Origin: Phallusia mammillata
Taxonomy: Eukaryota > Chordata > Ascidiacea > Phlebobranchia > Ascidiidae
Assembly (NCBI GenBank): GCA_003260075.1
Contig: QLIY01000546.1
Location: forward strand, 44,861-108,860
Direction: 5' to 3'
DNA length: 64,000 bases
Shown here in pieces: positions 38,032 to 47,465 of this stretch. The number at the start of each line of letters is the position of its first letter. Positions within the stretch are counted from its first letter, which is position 1. The notes beneath the pieces were generated by a model that was not told the origin of the DNA, did no database searches, and worked only from the letters and a program-made list of their open reading frames with translations. Both the position numbers and the translations under genes were made by a program.

Positions 38032-39171
38032 ATGGCGAAATGGGGTGAAGGTGATCCACGGTGGATTGTGGAAGAGAGAGCCGATGCACATAATGTAAAT
38101 AACTGGCACTGGAGGGAAAAAGATGCTTCTGATTGGTCGAAGAAAAAAATTAACCAGCTCCTGAAGGGTTTAAAAATTGAAGATAACAACATAGGTTCTT
38201 GTTACATCTCTGAAATTACTTCGTGTGAAGGTGAAGCGTCCGTGAGCAACCGGAAAAAGAAGATAATTTGCATTTATGACTTTCAACTGAAGGCGAAATG
38301 GAAAGGTTCACTGCAAAACAGCAAGATTACTTACACTGGAATGCTTGAAGTCCCAAACTTAAGTGAAGAAAATAGTGGTGATGAGGTTGACGTTACAGTT
38401 TCATTTGGCAAGGATGACCAAAAGTGTGATGAGCTAAAGGATTTGATGAGAAAAAAGGGTATTCCAATTCTTCAAGAAAAATTTGACGAGTTTGCCAAAA
38501 GTTTGCGTAATGAGTGTGCATCTACAATACAACTTCCAACCAATGAGGAAAACCAAAACAACAAAGCCAAATCTGTCTGCAATGATAACAAAATCAATTC
38601 TACAGCGCCAAACACAAACAAGCAAATCAATGCCACAGCTGGTGTCAAAATTAACACTAAAAAGCTCATCATGTCGGAAAGTTTCATGACATCTGTTGAC
38701 GAGCTTTACAAAACCCTTACACTGAAAGATCGCATTCAGGCATGGTCTCGAAGTCCAGTACAACAGGATGCAGCGTCTGGAGAAACCTTCACCCTCTTTG
38801 ATGGAAATGTGTTGGGAGAATTTACGAGTCTTGCAAGGGATTCCAAAATAGCAATGCGATGGAGATTTAAAAGCTGGCCCGATGCTCATTACTCTAATGT
38901 CACAATAAACTTGACACAAAATTCGGATGGAACAAAAGGGGGGGGGGTAAGGGATTCCAAAATAGCGATGCGATGGAGATTTAAAAGCTGGCCCGATGCT
39001 CACTACTCTAATGTCACAATAAACTTGACACAAAATTCGGATGGAACAAAACTAGAACTAGAGCAGACTGGAGTTCCGGAAAGCAGCATAGAAGCAACCA
39101 AAAATGGGTGGAAAAACTATTACTGGAGGTCAATTAAGATGGCATTTGGATACGGAGCCAACATTTTATAA
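38032..39171 (+). CDS. AHSA1: Activator of Hsp90 ATPase (AHSA1/Aha1), intronless
   Basis: Translation from 38032 begins MAKWGEGDPRWIVEERADA and continues NVNNWHWREKDAS, the hallmark start of AHSA1. The N-terminal Hsp90-binding domain covers about residues 1-165 (GEASVSNRKKK, LEVPNLSEENSGDEV), followed by an Asn-rich linker. The C-terminal AHSA1/START-like domain has VDELYKTLT, DGNVLGEFT, MRWRFKSWP and ends WKNYYWRSIKMAFGYGA. The protein is a cytosolic co-chaperone that stimulates the Hsp90 ATPase. The open frame is 379 residues. A G run at 38938-38947 and a repeated 34-residue block add 38 residues in frame. Without them the length is 341, against about 338 in human. I chose the internal Met because it starts the conserved N-terminus; upstream in-frame codons look like 5' UTR. 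No intron interrupts the gene, so a retrocopy or natural intron loss are both possible. Confidence 0.95.
   Translation: MAKWGEGDPRWIVEERADAHNVNNWHWREKDASDWSKKKINQLLKGLKIEDNNIGSCYISEITSCEGEASVSNRKKKIICIYDFQLKAKWKGSLQNSKITYTGMLEVPNLSEENSGDEVDVTVSFGKDDQKCDELKDLMRKKGIPILQEKFDEFAKSLRNECASTIQLPTNEENQNNKAKSVCNDNKINSTAPNTNKQINATAGVKINTKKLIMSESFMTSVDELYKTLTLKDRIQAWSRSPVQQDAASGETFTLFDGNVLGEFTSLARDSKIAMRWRFKSWPDAHYSNVTINLTQNSDGTKGGGVRDSKIAMRWRFKSWPDAHYSNVTINLTQNSDGTKLELEQTGVPESSIEATKNGWKNYYWRSIKMAFGYGANIL
38836..39050. repeat. In-frame G-run duplication inside AHSA1
   Basis: The copies 38836-38937 and 38949-39050 flank 10 G. They are nearly identical and encode the same MRWRFKSWPDAHYSNVTIN block. The insertion breaks a domain whose length is strongly conserved, which argues that it is not in the real gene. 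Confidence 0.9.
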
Positions 39172-40925
39172 CACCATTTTGATGATTGTTCATTTTTGTA
39201 TTGCACTCTGATCTAGAACAATTTAGGTATTTTTTCTGGATTATATTTGGCCATTATGCTACATTTGCTACTTGAAGTATTTAGATTGGTTTAACAAATG
39301 TTGCAAAGAATGGAAAATTTCAAGACAATAGTGAAACTCTAGAATATTTAAAACCTCCACAAACATTCACCTAAAATATACATTAAAAAAACTTGTTTTT
39401 ACAATTTTGTGTTGGATTACAAATTTCTGAGCCTAAAATTCATTTGAGACTGTATGAATAATTTATATTTGATGTTTTCCATTTATAGGTGAGTGTAAAT
39501 ACACCTGTATCATTTTGCATTGCTGCGTTTCTGTAAGCATAAGTGTCATTCAATAATATAGTCAGTTTGGTCATAGCTACTTCCACTGGCTACTGTTTGT
39601 GTAACACAACAACAAACAAACAACTATGTAAGTAAGTTGTTTTAGGAAAAAAAATGTGTTATCTACTAATATTGCCAAGGTAAAGACAGTTTGAAATGAT
39701 TTTTTGTTGATTAAACAAAGATTGATTGTTTAAAAACGAATTGACCCATTTTTACCATTAACAGCTGTAGATTGTTTATGGCCTGGGGGGGGGGGAAGTG
39801 TCATTCAATAATATAGTCAGTTTAGTCATAGCTACTTCCACTGGCTACTGATTTGTGTAACACAATAACAAACAAACAACTATGTAAGTAAGTTGTTTTA
39901 GGAAAAAATGTGTTATCTACTAATATTGCCAAGGTAAAAACAGTTTGAAATGTTTTTTTGTTGAATAAACAAAGATTGATTGTTTAAAATCGAATTGACC
40001 CATTTTTACCATTAACAGCTGTAGATTGTTTATGGCCTAATTACTATTGCAACAGCTGTGGCATGTGGTTTATTCAGGTTTCTGTATGTGATTGTTGTAG
40101 CTTATTCTTTCTTGTTTAGGCAATTAAGGTGTTTCTTTAAGTAGCTGTGTACTAAATGGTGCAGCTGCCTTTAACAAAGTACAGCTCATATAAAGTGATA
40201 TTGTAATGACAAAAAATCAACTGTTCTGTGAAAAGGTCACACAAAGTTTGAATACCTCCAACCACCCGAAAGATTCTTGTTTCACTAACAGTATTTCTGT
40301 CCACTGGGCCAAAATAAAGTCTACCTGAAAGGCACCTCCGTCCACCTGCCCTAAACATAAAAACAGCTCTTTGGACCAAAACCGTTCTTTCTGTACAGTT
40401 GAAAGGCCCACTATGTAGCGAAACAGTTTTATCAATGCACAGCCCCCCAGAAGATATCAAAAATATTTTTATATTTTGCATTTCTAAAAGAATTTTTTTC
40501 ATAAAAACTCTTTTGTCAGCAACTGACAATGAAACAAGCATTAACGGCAAACGATTCTTGTTGATTTATTTTGCGCTCAATATGTAAAAATGCAGAAATG
40601 AATAGGGCGGTAAGTTGATTTTTTTGTACATGTCTACTGACTGCGGTTTCAAATCGAAATCACAACTTAATAATTGTAATAAAATAAGCTTGTGGACAAT
40701 TAGCAAACACGATGGTTGTTAGTGAAATTTCGATTTACAATGGGGGGGGGGGGACGGTAAGTTGATTGTTTTGTACATGTCTACTGACTGCGATTTCAAA
40801 TCGAAATCACAACTTAAAAATTGTAATAAAATAAGCTTGTGTACAATTAGCAAACACGATGGTTGTTAGTGAAATTTCGATTTACAATGGTAAGTTCGCG
40901 ACAAAGTACTTTTTTTGATATTCCG
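39172..40925. other. AHSA1 3' flank and intergenic
   Basis: This is AT-rich DNA, with likely 3' UTR first. G-run duplications are centred near 39785 and 40742, copying 'tcattcaataatatagtcag' and 'aagcttgtggacaattagc' blocks. A 132-codon minus frame at 40152-40550 has no recognisable family and no joined exons. Confidence 0.5.
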
Positions 40926-41110
40926 ACGTTTCGACGTCCTGTACAGGTCGTCTTCATCAGGGTAAATAACACTGAATGCGACTAGTACAGTGCACGATAA
41001 ACAATGAAAAAAAATGAAACGCAAGCACGTCTAGTCGCATTCAGTGTTATTTACCCTGATGAAGGCGACCTGTATAGGACGTCGAAACGTCGGAATAAAA
41101 TTGCATTTGC
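40917..41110. repeat. Inverted pair of hammerhead-like repeats
   Basis: The minus strand at 40960-40929 and the plus strand at 41056-41087 both carry CTGATGA, a hairpin and GAAAC. In the minus copy the hairpin arms are GACGACC and GGACGTC around TGTACA, one mismatch from perfect. The two units face each other, with about 90 bases of 'tagtcgcattcagtgttatt'-type palindrome between them. After the plus unit comes 'gatattatgcctggcagcaa', also found beside the copies at 50940-51042 and 60590-60670. This could be the end of a Penelope-like or other retroelement. Confidence 0.5.
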
Positions 41111-41945
41111 CAAAAGAGCTCTACAAACTTGATATTATGCCTGGCAGCAATAGCTTATATAGTCCATTTCCCATGCACGTCGGTTTTACAAATGAACTTG
41201 GTCGTGTTGGAAATTTGTTCAAATTAAACAAAACCTACAACAAACCAAATTTCACAGCTATTTCAAAACAAAATAAAAGCAAAAAGTTAATAATTTTTGA
41301 TGCACTTTATGTCAATCAGCCTGTAGCGAACACGTTCAATTCCCGATCTGGCCTCGGACATATTTGGAACTGGCAAATCAAACACAGTCTTACTATGTTC
41401 ATGTTGGCTGCAAAAAAAAACACATTGTTGTATATTTTACTGCTTGTGAAAATAATATAGTACGGCAGTCCTATTAAAGGCGTTCTACTGAATTAAGCCC
41501 GTCTCCCCAAGTATATGATTTATAAGGCTCGACTATACGAATTATGCCGCAATCGCTGATCTGTAGGCTATAAACGTTTCAGGACTGATCCTAGTTATGA
41601 ATTTATGTCCATCTTGCAAAGTCTTTCTGCACATAATAGAAAAATATGTACAGATTATACTAAGTGTAATATCATAACAGGGTAAAGGAATCAGCTTGCG
41701 TAACAGGGTAGTGATCGACGGATCTGTCTTTACTTATCAAATATTCAAAATACTCAGGAACTACGGCAGACAATCAGCGTCAGTGCAATCTTTCAGCTGA
41801 AATATTAATTTGGCCTATTTAGAAGGCATCATCAGTTTTCGTCTCATTTAAATAGAATTGAATTTATAGATCCTGCGCTTTTATTAACAATTTACTTTCA
41901 CGAAAGTATATGAGATCCAGCACTGACGCAAATAACAAACCTACC

Positions 41946-43084
41946 GCCAAATGTATTTTTGCAATGCAAGACGAATTTGTTTCCAGAACGCTGACAGATA
42001 ACATCTGGGCATGGATTTCTTTTAGCAAATGATCGACCAGCAATCAAGGGTTGTTCGAAAATTTCATGGCTTTGGGCCAATTCAAAGTAATAGTCGATCA
42101 GCTGCTGTGGCGTGAATGAACAGTTACTCTGCAAAGCAGAAATTAAAGCATTTTTAATGAAAAGCAAAGTGTTAAGCGGGTTCAAGTTAAAGCTTAAAAC
42201 ACGAATATTTGTACAAACACCGAATTAGGCGCACATTTTATCGAGTTACACACTAACCTGTCAAAACACCTACATAAAGATCTACAGGAATAGCCAACAT
42301 AACAAAACAAAACACATTTTGTGCCTATGCATATTCGTACAATAAAGTGACGAAATAATAAGTAGCAAAGTTACCATTAAGATACCAACGTTAACACAAA
42401 AACTAGCAACTTATTGACCACTTCTTACCTCAATGGAAAATTAGGTTGTCGTGTGTAAAGCCAGATTCCGTTTGTGAGCGAAAATGGGCTTAAATCATTT
42501 TATATCGATAGTAAAAGTAATTGGCGGTGCTTAAAAAGGTACGGACCCTTACTCAAACATACAAAAAACTCTTGCACAAAAACCGTATTTACTCTCAGGG
42601 TCATAAATATTTCACAAAGACATCAGCGATAATTAACTGTGCTTCTCAACAGATCCGAAGACATGCATTAAGACAAATGTTTAAGACGTAAAAATAAGTT
42701 TTTTTGCACTTACTAAATCGTCCAACTCCAACTGGCATTGCTCCACCAACGTCGCATTCGGCAAACACTTTGTTCTGTCTTCCCAACCCCCGTTGATGCA
42801 AACCGCTTGTCTGTTCATAAATGAAAATAGTTGCTACACAGTAACTGACTTACTGGGAAACCCCACTGCACGACTGTTAAGGACTGTTTGAGTGTGGCAA
42901 TTTAAATGTAACTTTATTTAAGATGTCAAACGGGATTTGAACCACTAACCCTTTAGTTTACATAATTAGTGATTAAATTGAACTGTTGTTTCTGAACCGC
43001 TTTTACATCCATAACATGACAAGTCTTCTTACCCGGTTTTTTTTTTTCACGGGGTTCGAACCCAGGACTCTCCCGGGGACGAAT

Positions 43085-43173
<89 letters not shown>

Positions 43174-44670
43174 GTTCATAATTTTCAGGACATGAAATGT
43201 TATGAGAACACCTAGTGGCAACCGGTGCGATGTCGTAACGATCACAAGAGGGCGACACATCCGACACATGAAGACTCGAAATTTGGCAAAGTCCGCTTGG
43301 GTAAGCTGTATAAAAATATATTGACATTAGATTGATCAAAAACAAAACTGCTTATTAGAAGTAAATTCTATTGCAGACGCAACAATGGCTATTGTCAGCG
43401 TCCGTACAAACTGATTGTTGAAACGTCTGTAATAGAATGTATTCACTGTAACAATTGCTTTATATGACAAAACAATTAACACAAGTTTAAGATCGATTTT
43501 TTAACAGTATTAACAAATGATTGGTTTTCAACACATGGTAAACTTAAAGCTTTCATTATACTTAATACAGTCTTTGATTTTCGTTATTTAATGTAATAGC
43601 ACAGTTTGTTTCAACACATGTTATAATGCTGTTGCAAATTTATGAGTTGCTATTGCCTTACTTTCGTAACTTCTGTGAAACCGGCTCGATCGGCAGAATT
43701 CTTTGTGTAATATATCACAAACAGTCGTCGGGTGTTTGCATGGAACAGCACAGGCTCTTCCACCACGCTGCTTTCACTCCCCGATCTGCAAATAGTTTCA
43801 AATAAAAGTTATGTCATAAACTCACTATCTCTTTAATGAGGAAAATAACGGCCCAAATAGACGTAAAATACGACATGCTTAATTGTTCAAACGTATTGGC
43901 AAATGCTCATGCCATCATCAGTGATATGATTTCTGTTCTTAAGACGTTTGAATTCAGAGCAGTAAATTAAATGTTGGAATAGTATGCTTTTTAAGTCGAC
44001 TGATCAATATTTTTGCATTTTTACAAGTAAAGCGCCAAACGAGTCAGATGTTTAAAGATCAAACTTTGGGCAAATAAGAACTGAAATCTTATACCAGGCA
44101 AATATTAGCAATATTTTTTATCTCAATTAAAGCCAACATATAAAACATACTTAATTGAATTTGGAAAAATTCATTAGATTCTGACTTAATGAGAACTGAG
44201 TTTTGCATTTATGTGAATTTAACTAAAGTTAGGTTTGTTATTACTTCACTTACGCAGCTTCGTCTTCGACTGTTAAGTGAATATTGTCGTTCTGTTTCGT
44301 GTAAATGTAGTAAACGGTGCTTTTATGGCCGTCTCTTATCTGAAACCGAATTGAAGAATGTTAGTTGTGAATTGTGTACCTGCTTAATGCAAAACTATAA
44401 ATGGAAACGTTTCATACAAAAAACAGGATTTTTACACAGCAAAAAATATCTAAAACCGAAGAAAATCAAGGGAAATGATAAAGTTTGTTCTGAAAAAAGT
44501 TCTAAAAAATATATTTAATATTGTATAATCTAAAATGCACACCACGGCACAGTTATACTTTTTAAAAACAGAAATATTAATGAAAACCCACAAACACGAC
44601 AAATCTTAATAACCATCTAAATAGAGTTTTTTTACAGAAAATACTCGGTTTACAGTACTCGTACACAAAA

Positions 44671-44760
<90 letters not shown>

Positions 44761-45544
44761 GTTGTCGTAACACAATCTTGTCTGTACAAAAAACATAATT
44801 GATATAATGCTTTCAAAACACATTAATTTTGGTTTTTAACGATTCGAACAACCTTGGTTTGGTTAAACCGACCTAATTTTTCTTTCAATGCTTAACTTAA
44901 CTGTTTTTATCTATAGTGATCCACATATTGGCTTCAAGATTTGAATACAGTTAATTGGTGGTCTTATGAGGTGTACGTTACGATTATCCGTTAAATTGTT
45001 GCACTTATACTTTCCTTTCACTCTTTTCTATGTAATAAATAACCGGCAGTTACGTGTTGTCTAAATGGCTGGGGGGGGGGGAGTGTACGTTACGATTATC
45101 TGTTAAATTGTTGCACTTATACTTTCCTTTCACTGTTTTCTATGTAATAAATAACCGGCAGTTACGTGTTGTCTAAATGGCTGATAGTGCGTGACACATT
45201 CTAGGCAACCATTTTTATGTCCAAAATAGACCTATTTAAGTTATCCTATTGTATCTTTAATGCAATTAGATAACAGAAGAACATTTGCCTGCCGTGTTTA
45301 CTCACTGGATGTTACTTCAACCGGGAGAAGAAATAAGGCACAGATTGCCAACAAGGGGGGGGGGGGCTAGGCAACCATTTTTATGTCCAAAATAGACCTA
45401 ATTAAGTTATCCTAATGTATCTTTAATGCAATTAGATAATAGAAGAACATTTGCCTGCCGTGTTTACTCACTTGATGTTACTTCAACCGGGAGAAGAAAT
45501 AAGGCACAGATTGCCAACAAGGTCATAAATGTAAGCTTATACAT
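41946..45544 (-). CDS. Secreted CUB/sushi-like domain protein, incomplete
   Basis: Recognised exons: signal peptide 45544-45472 (MYKLTFMTLLAICALFLLPVE, donor GTGAGT); CUB part 44339-44254 (IRDGHKSTVYYIYTKQ); CUB part 43785-43662 (VLFHANTRRLFVIYYTKNSADRAGF), which joins the previous exon in phase; a Cys-rich exon about 42797-42714 (VCINGGWEDRTKCLP, like the end of a sushi/CCP module); and an exon about 42131-41946 (NCSFTPQQLIDYYFELAQ, four or more Cys), with donor GTAGGT. The protein is expected to be secreted. Missing pieces are the first half of the CUB domain, the start of the sushi module and the 3' exons with a stop. Long G runs at 44671 and 43085 sit exactly where exons are missing. The phase of the sushi-like exon is ambiguous, since two frames are open. 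The function is unknown, and the call rests on short motifs. Confidence 0.5.
43085..43172. repeat. Pure poly-G run, 88 bases
   Basis: It lies directly after tRNA-derived repeat words ('ggggttcgaacccaggac') in an intron of the CUB/sushi-like gene. It is likely an assembly artefact that may hide an exon. Confidence 0.9.
43855..43930 (-). repeat. Dispersed repeat with degraded hammerhead-like core
   Basis: Minus-strand order: 'catatcactgatgatggcat', 'gagcatttgccaatacg', then the 'atttgggccgttatttt' tail. GAAA has become AATA. It belongs to the same repeat as 33790. Confidence 0.5.
44671..44759. repeat. Pure poly-G run, 89 bases
   Basis: It lies between the signal-peptide exon and the first recognised CUB exon. 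No copied flanks were seen. It probably marks lost sequence. Confidence 0.9.
45203..45524. repeat. G-run duplication of the CUB/sushi gene first exon
   Basis: The copies 45203-45354 and 45367-45524 flank 12 G. Both include the end of the signal-peptide exon and its donor. Only the second continues to the ATG. Confidence 0.8.
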
Positions 45545-47465
45545 TTTGATTTGAATCACTTAGTAAGTAAGATTCCTAATGTTACAGACCGTTAAGTTGG
45601 ACTTTTCTGCAAACGACAAAAGATTCCTTTCAACACAGTAATATGCAATTTATAAAAATGTAAAGCTATTTTGAAGTTACTTGGGAACGGGTGTGCTGAT
45701 TGCTCTAAAAACAACCCTGAGTAAAAAAACAACACGTACACATGTTTATGCAATTGCCTTCTCTGGAGGAAATCAGCTAACAGCTACCAAAAACCATTAA
45801 CTAATACCTATACCACTTTACGGCTGTCTTTTTTGTGAAACGTCTTTTATACTGCAACTAACATTTAGTAACTTCGATCCGTTTTTTCCACATTTCTACA
45901 AAAAAGTTTAAATTTCTGTGGAAAATCTTTTGATAACCCACAAGTAACCGTATCGATTGCTGACCGTTTTCTTTTACATCTGAAGCAAAAAATATTTTTA
46001 GAAGCCTTGCAAGTCCAATACAAATTTAGCTTAGATATAGCTGCGTGCTCATATTAGTAAATGTTACTCTGATCAAACGCTACTGAAATGACGTTGATGC
46101 AAGTAACATGAAACATTTTCTTGCAATACATAAGTTAAACCAGTTACCTTTGCCACTGAATTCAAGAGAGCCATTGAGACGCATATTAAGTATTGGGTGT
46201 TTCCTGTTCCAAAGCGCAATTGTGACGTAATACAAGCGGTGTATGCGCGGTCTTGCACGTTTCTGTTTTGAACTTTGTATTTTTCTAGTGACCTCCAAGA
46301 CCCAGATGAGTTACTCGGTCCGAATTTCGATTTATACTTGTCGAATGGACTGTGGAACGTGGTCTGTATGTGTTGAGGTAGTTCCCATGTTTCGATTGAG
46401 GGGGGGGGGGACTCGATCTGAACTCGGAAAACTCTGATTCTGTTATGGCAAGTATTTGGTTACTCGTAATCGCGTTAACTACTCGTCTTTTGGGGGGGGG
46501 GCGTTTTGTATACAATAAATAATAATGGGTAAAACGACCGAGAGATCTTTGGGTATAGCAGCGACATACCCAACTAGGGGGGGGGGGGTTTTGTAACTGC
46601 ACTGTAGAAACCTACCTACCTATCCTAAAGCATTCAAATATGTTAGCGGGCGATAAATACAGGGACCAATCAAATCATCCACAGTCATGTTTTTGTAGTG
46701 AAAAAGATATGTTTTTGGTCCTGCTTAAAACCAGTTCTTTCTTTTTTGCTGAGAGCCGTTGTACGGATTCTAGTGTCGGAAGCTCCAACCGAAATAAATT
46801 ATCATTTCTCAAAATCACACTACACAGCTAGTAGAGGTGTTACCAGATCGATTATGTTTCCTAAGAATTCCCATGTGACCAAGAATAGGCTACGAGATCT
46901 AGCCTATGGCGGGATTCGAACCCACGTCTGGCGACAATGGTGAGTTGCCTCTAATATTTTTATTAGACTCTTCAAACTGCTCCAAGTGAAATTTAACTTA
47001 CTGAATATACCAACTGATGTTTTGAACTGAAAACACATCAGCCGCTTAACTGTTGCTTTGACTGTTACCACAACAACCAAACTACACTGCTAAAACGTTT
47101 ATTTTAAAATAACAAGGGGGGGGGGGACACTTCAAACTGCTCCAAGTGAAATTTAACTTACTGAATATACCTTTAACTTACTGAATGTATGTTTAACACT
47201 TTTTATGTTGAGATAAATTAGTGGTACACGCAACCTATTAAATGATGAAGTGTTTTATTGGCACGTTCCTACCATGACGGGGGGGGGGAATTGAGAAATA
47301 ATTAATGTGCAATGTATGTTTAACACTTTTTATGTTGAGATAGGTTAGTGGTACAACACAACCTATTAAATGATGAAGTGTTTTATTGGCACGTTCCTAC
47401 CATGACAATCAGACAACTGTGGCAAAACTTATCGCAAAAATGTACAGTCATGAAACGTTTTTTTT
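45545..47465. other. Intergenic with many G-run joins
   Basis: There is no gene with family motifs. G runs lie near 46400, 46492, 46577, 47116 and 47279, some with short copied flanks such as 'cttcaaactgctccaagtg' and 'gcacgttcctaccatga'. A B-box-like 'gggattcgaacccacg' at about 46910 suggests a tRNA-derived fragment. Confidence 0.45.

Noticed and set aside
40152..40550. 132-codon minus-strand open frame downstream of AHSA1
   Set aside because: I found no family, acceptor site or joined exons. Kept only as a possible orphan frame.
41044..41460. 138-codon plus-strand open frame starting in the hammerhead-like repeat
   Set aside because: It is a repeat-derived frame; the copies at 50940 and 60590 do not keep it open.
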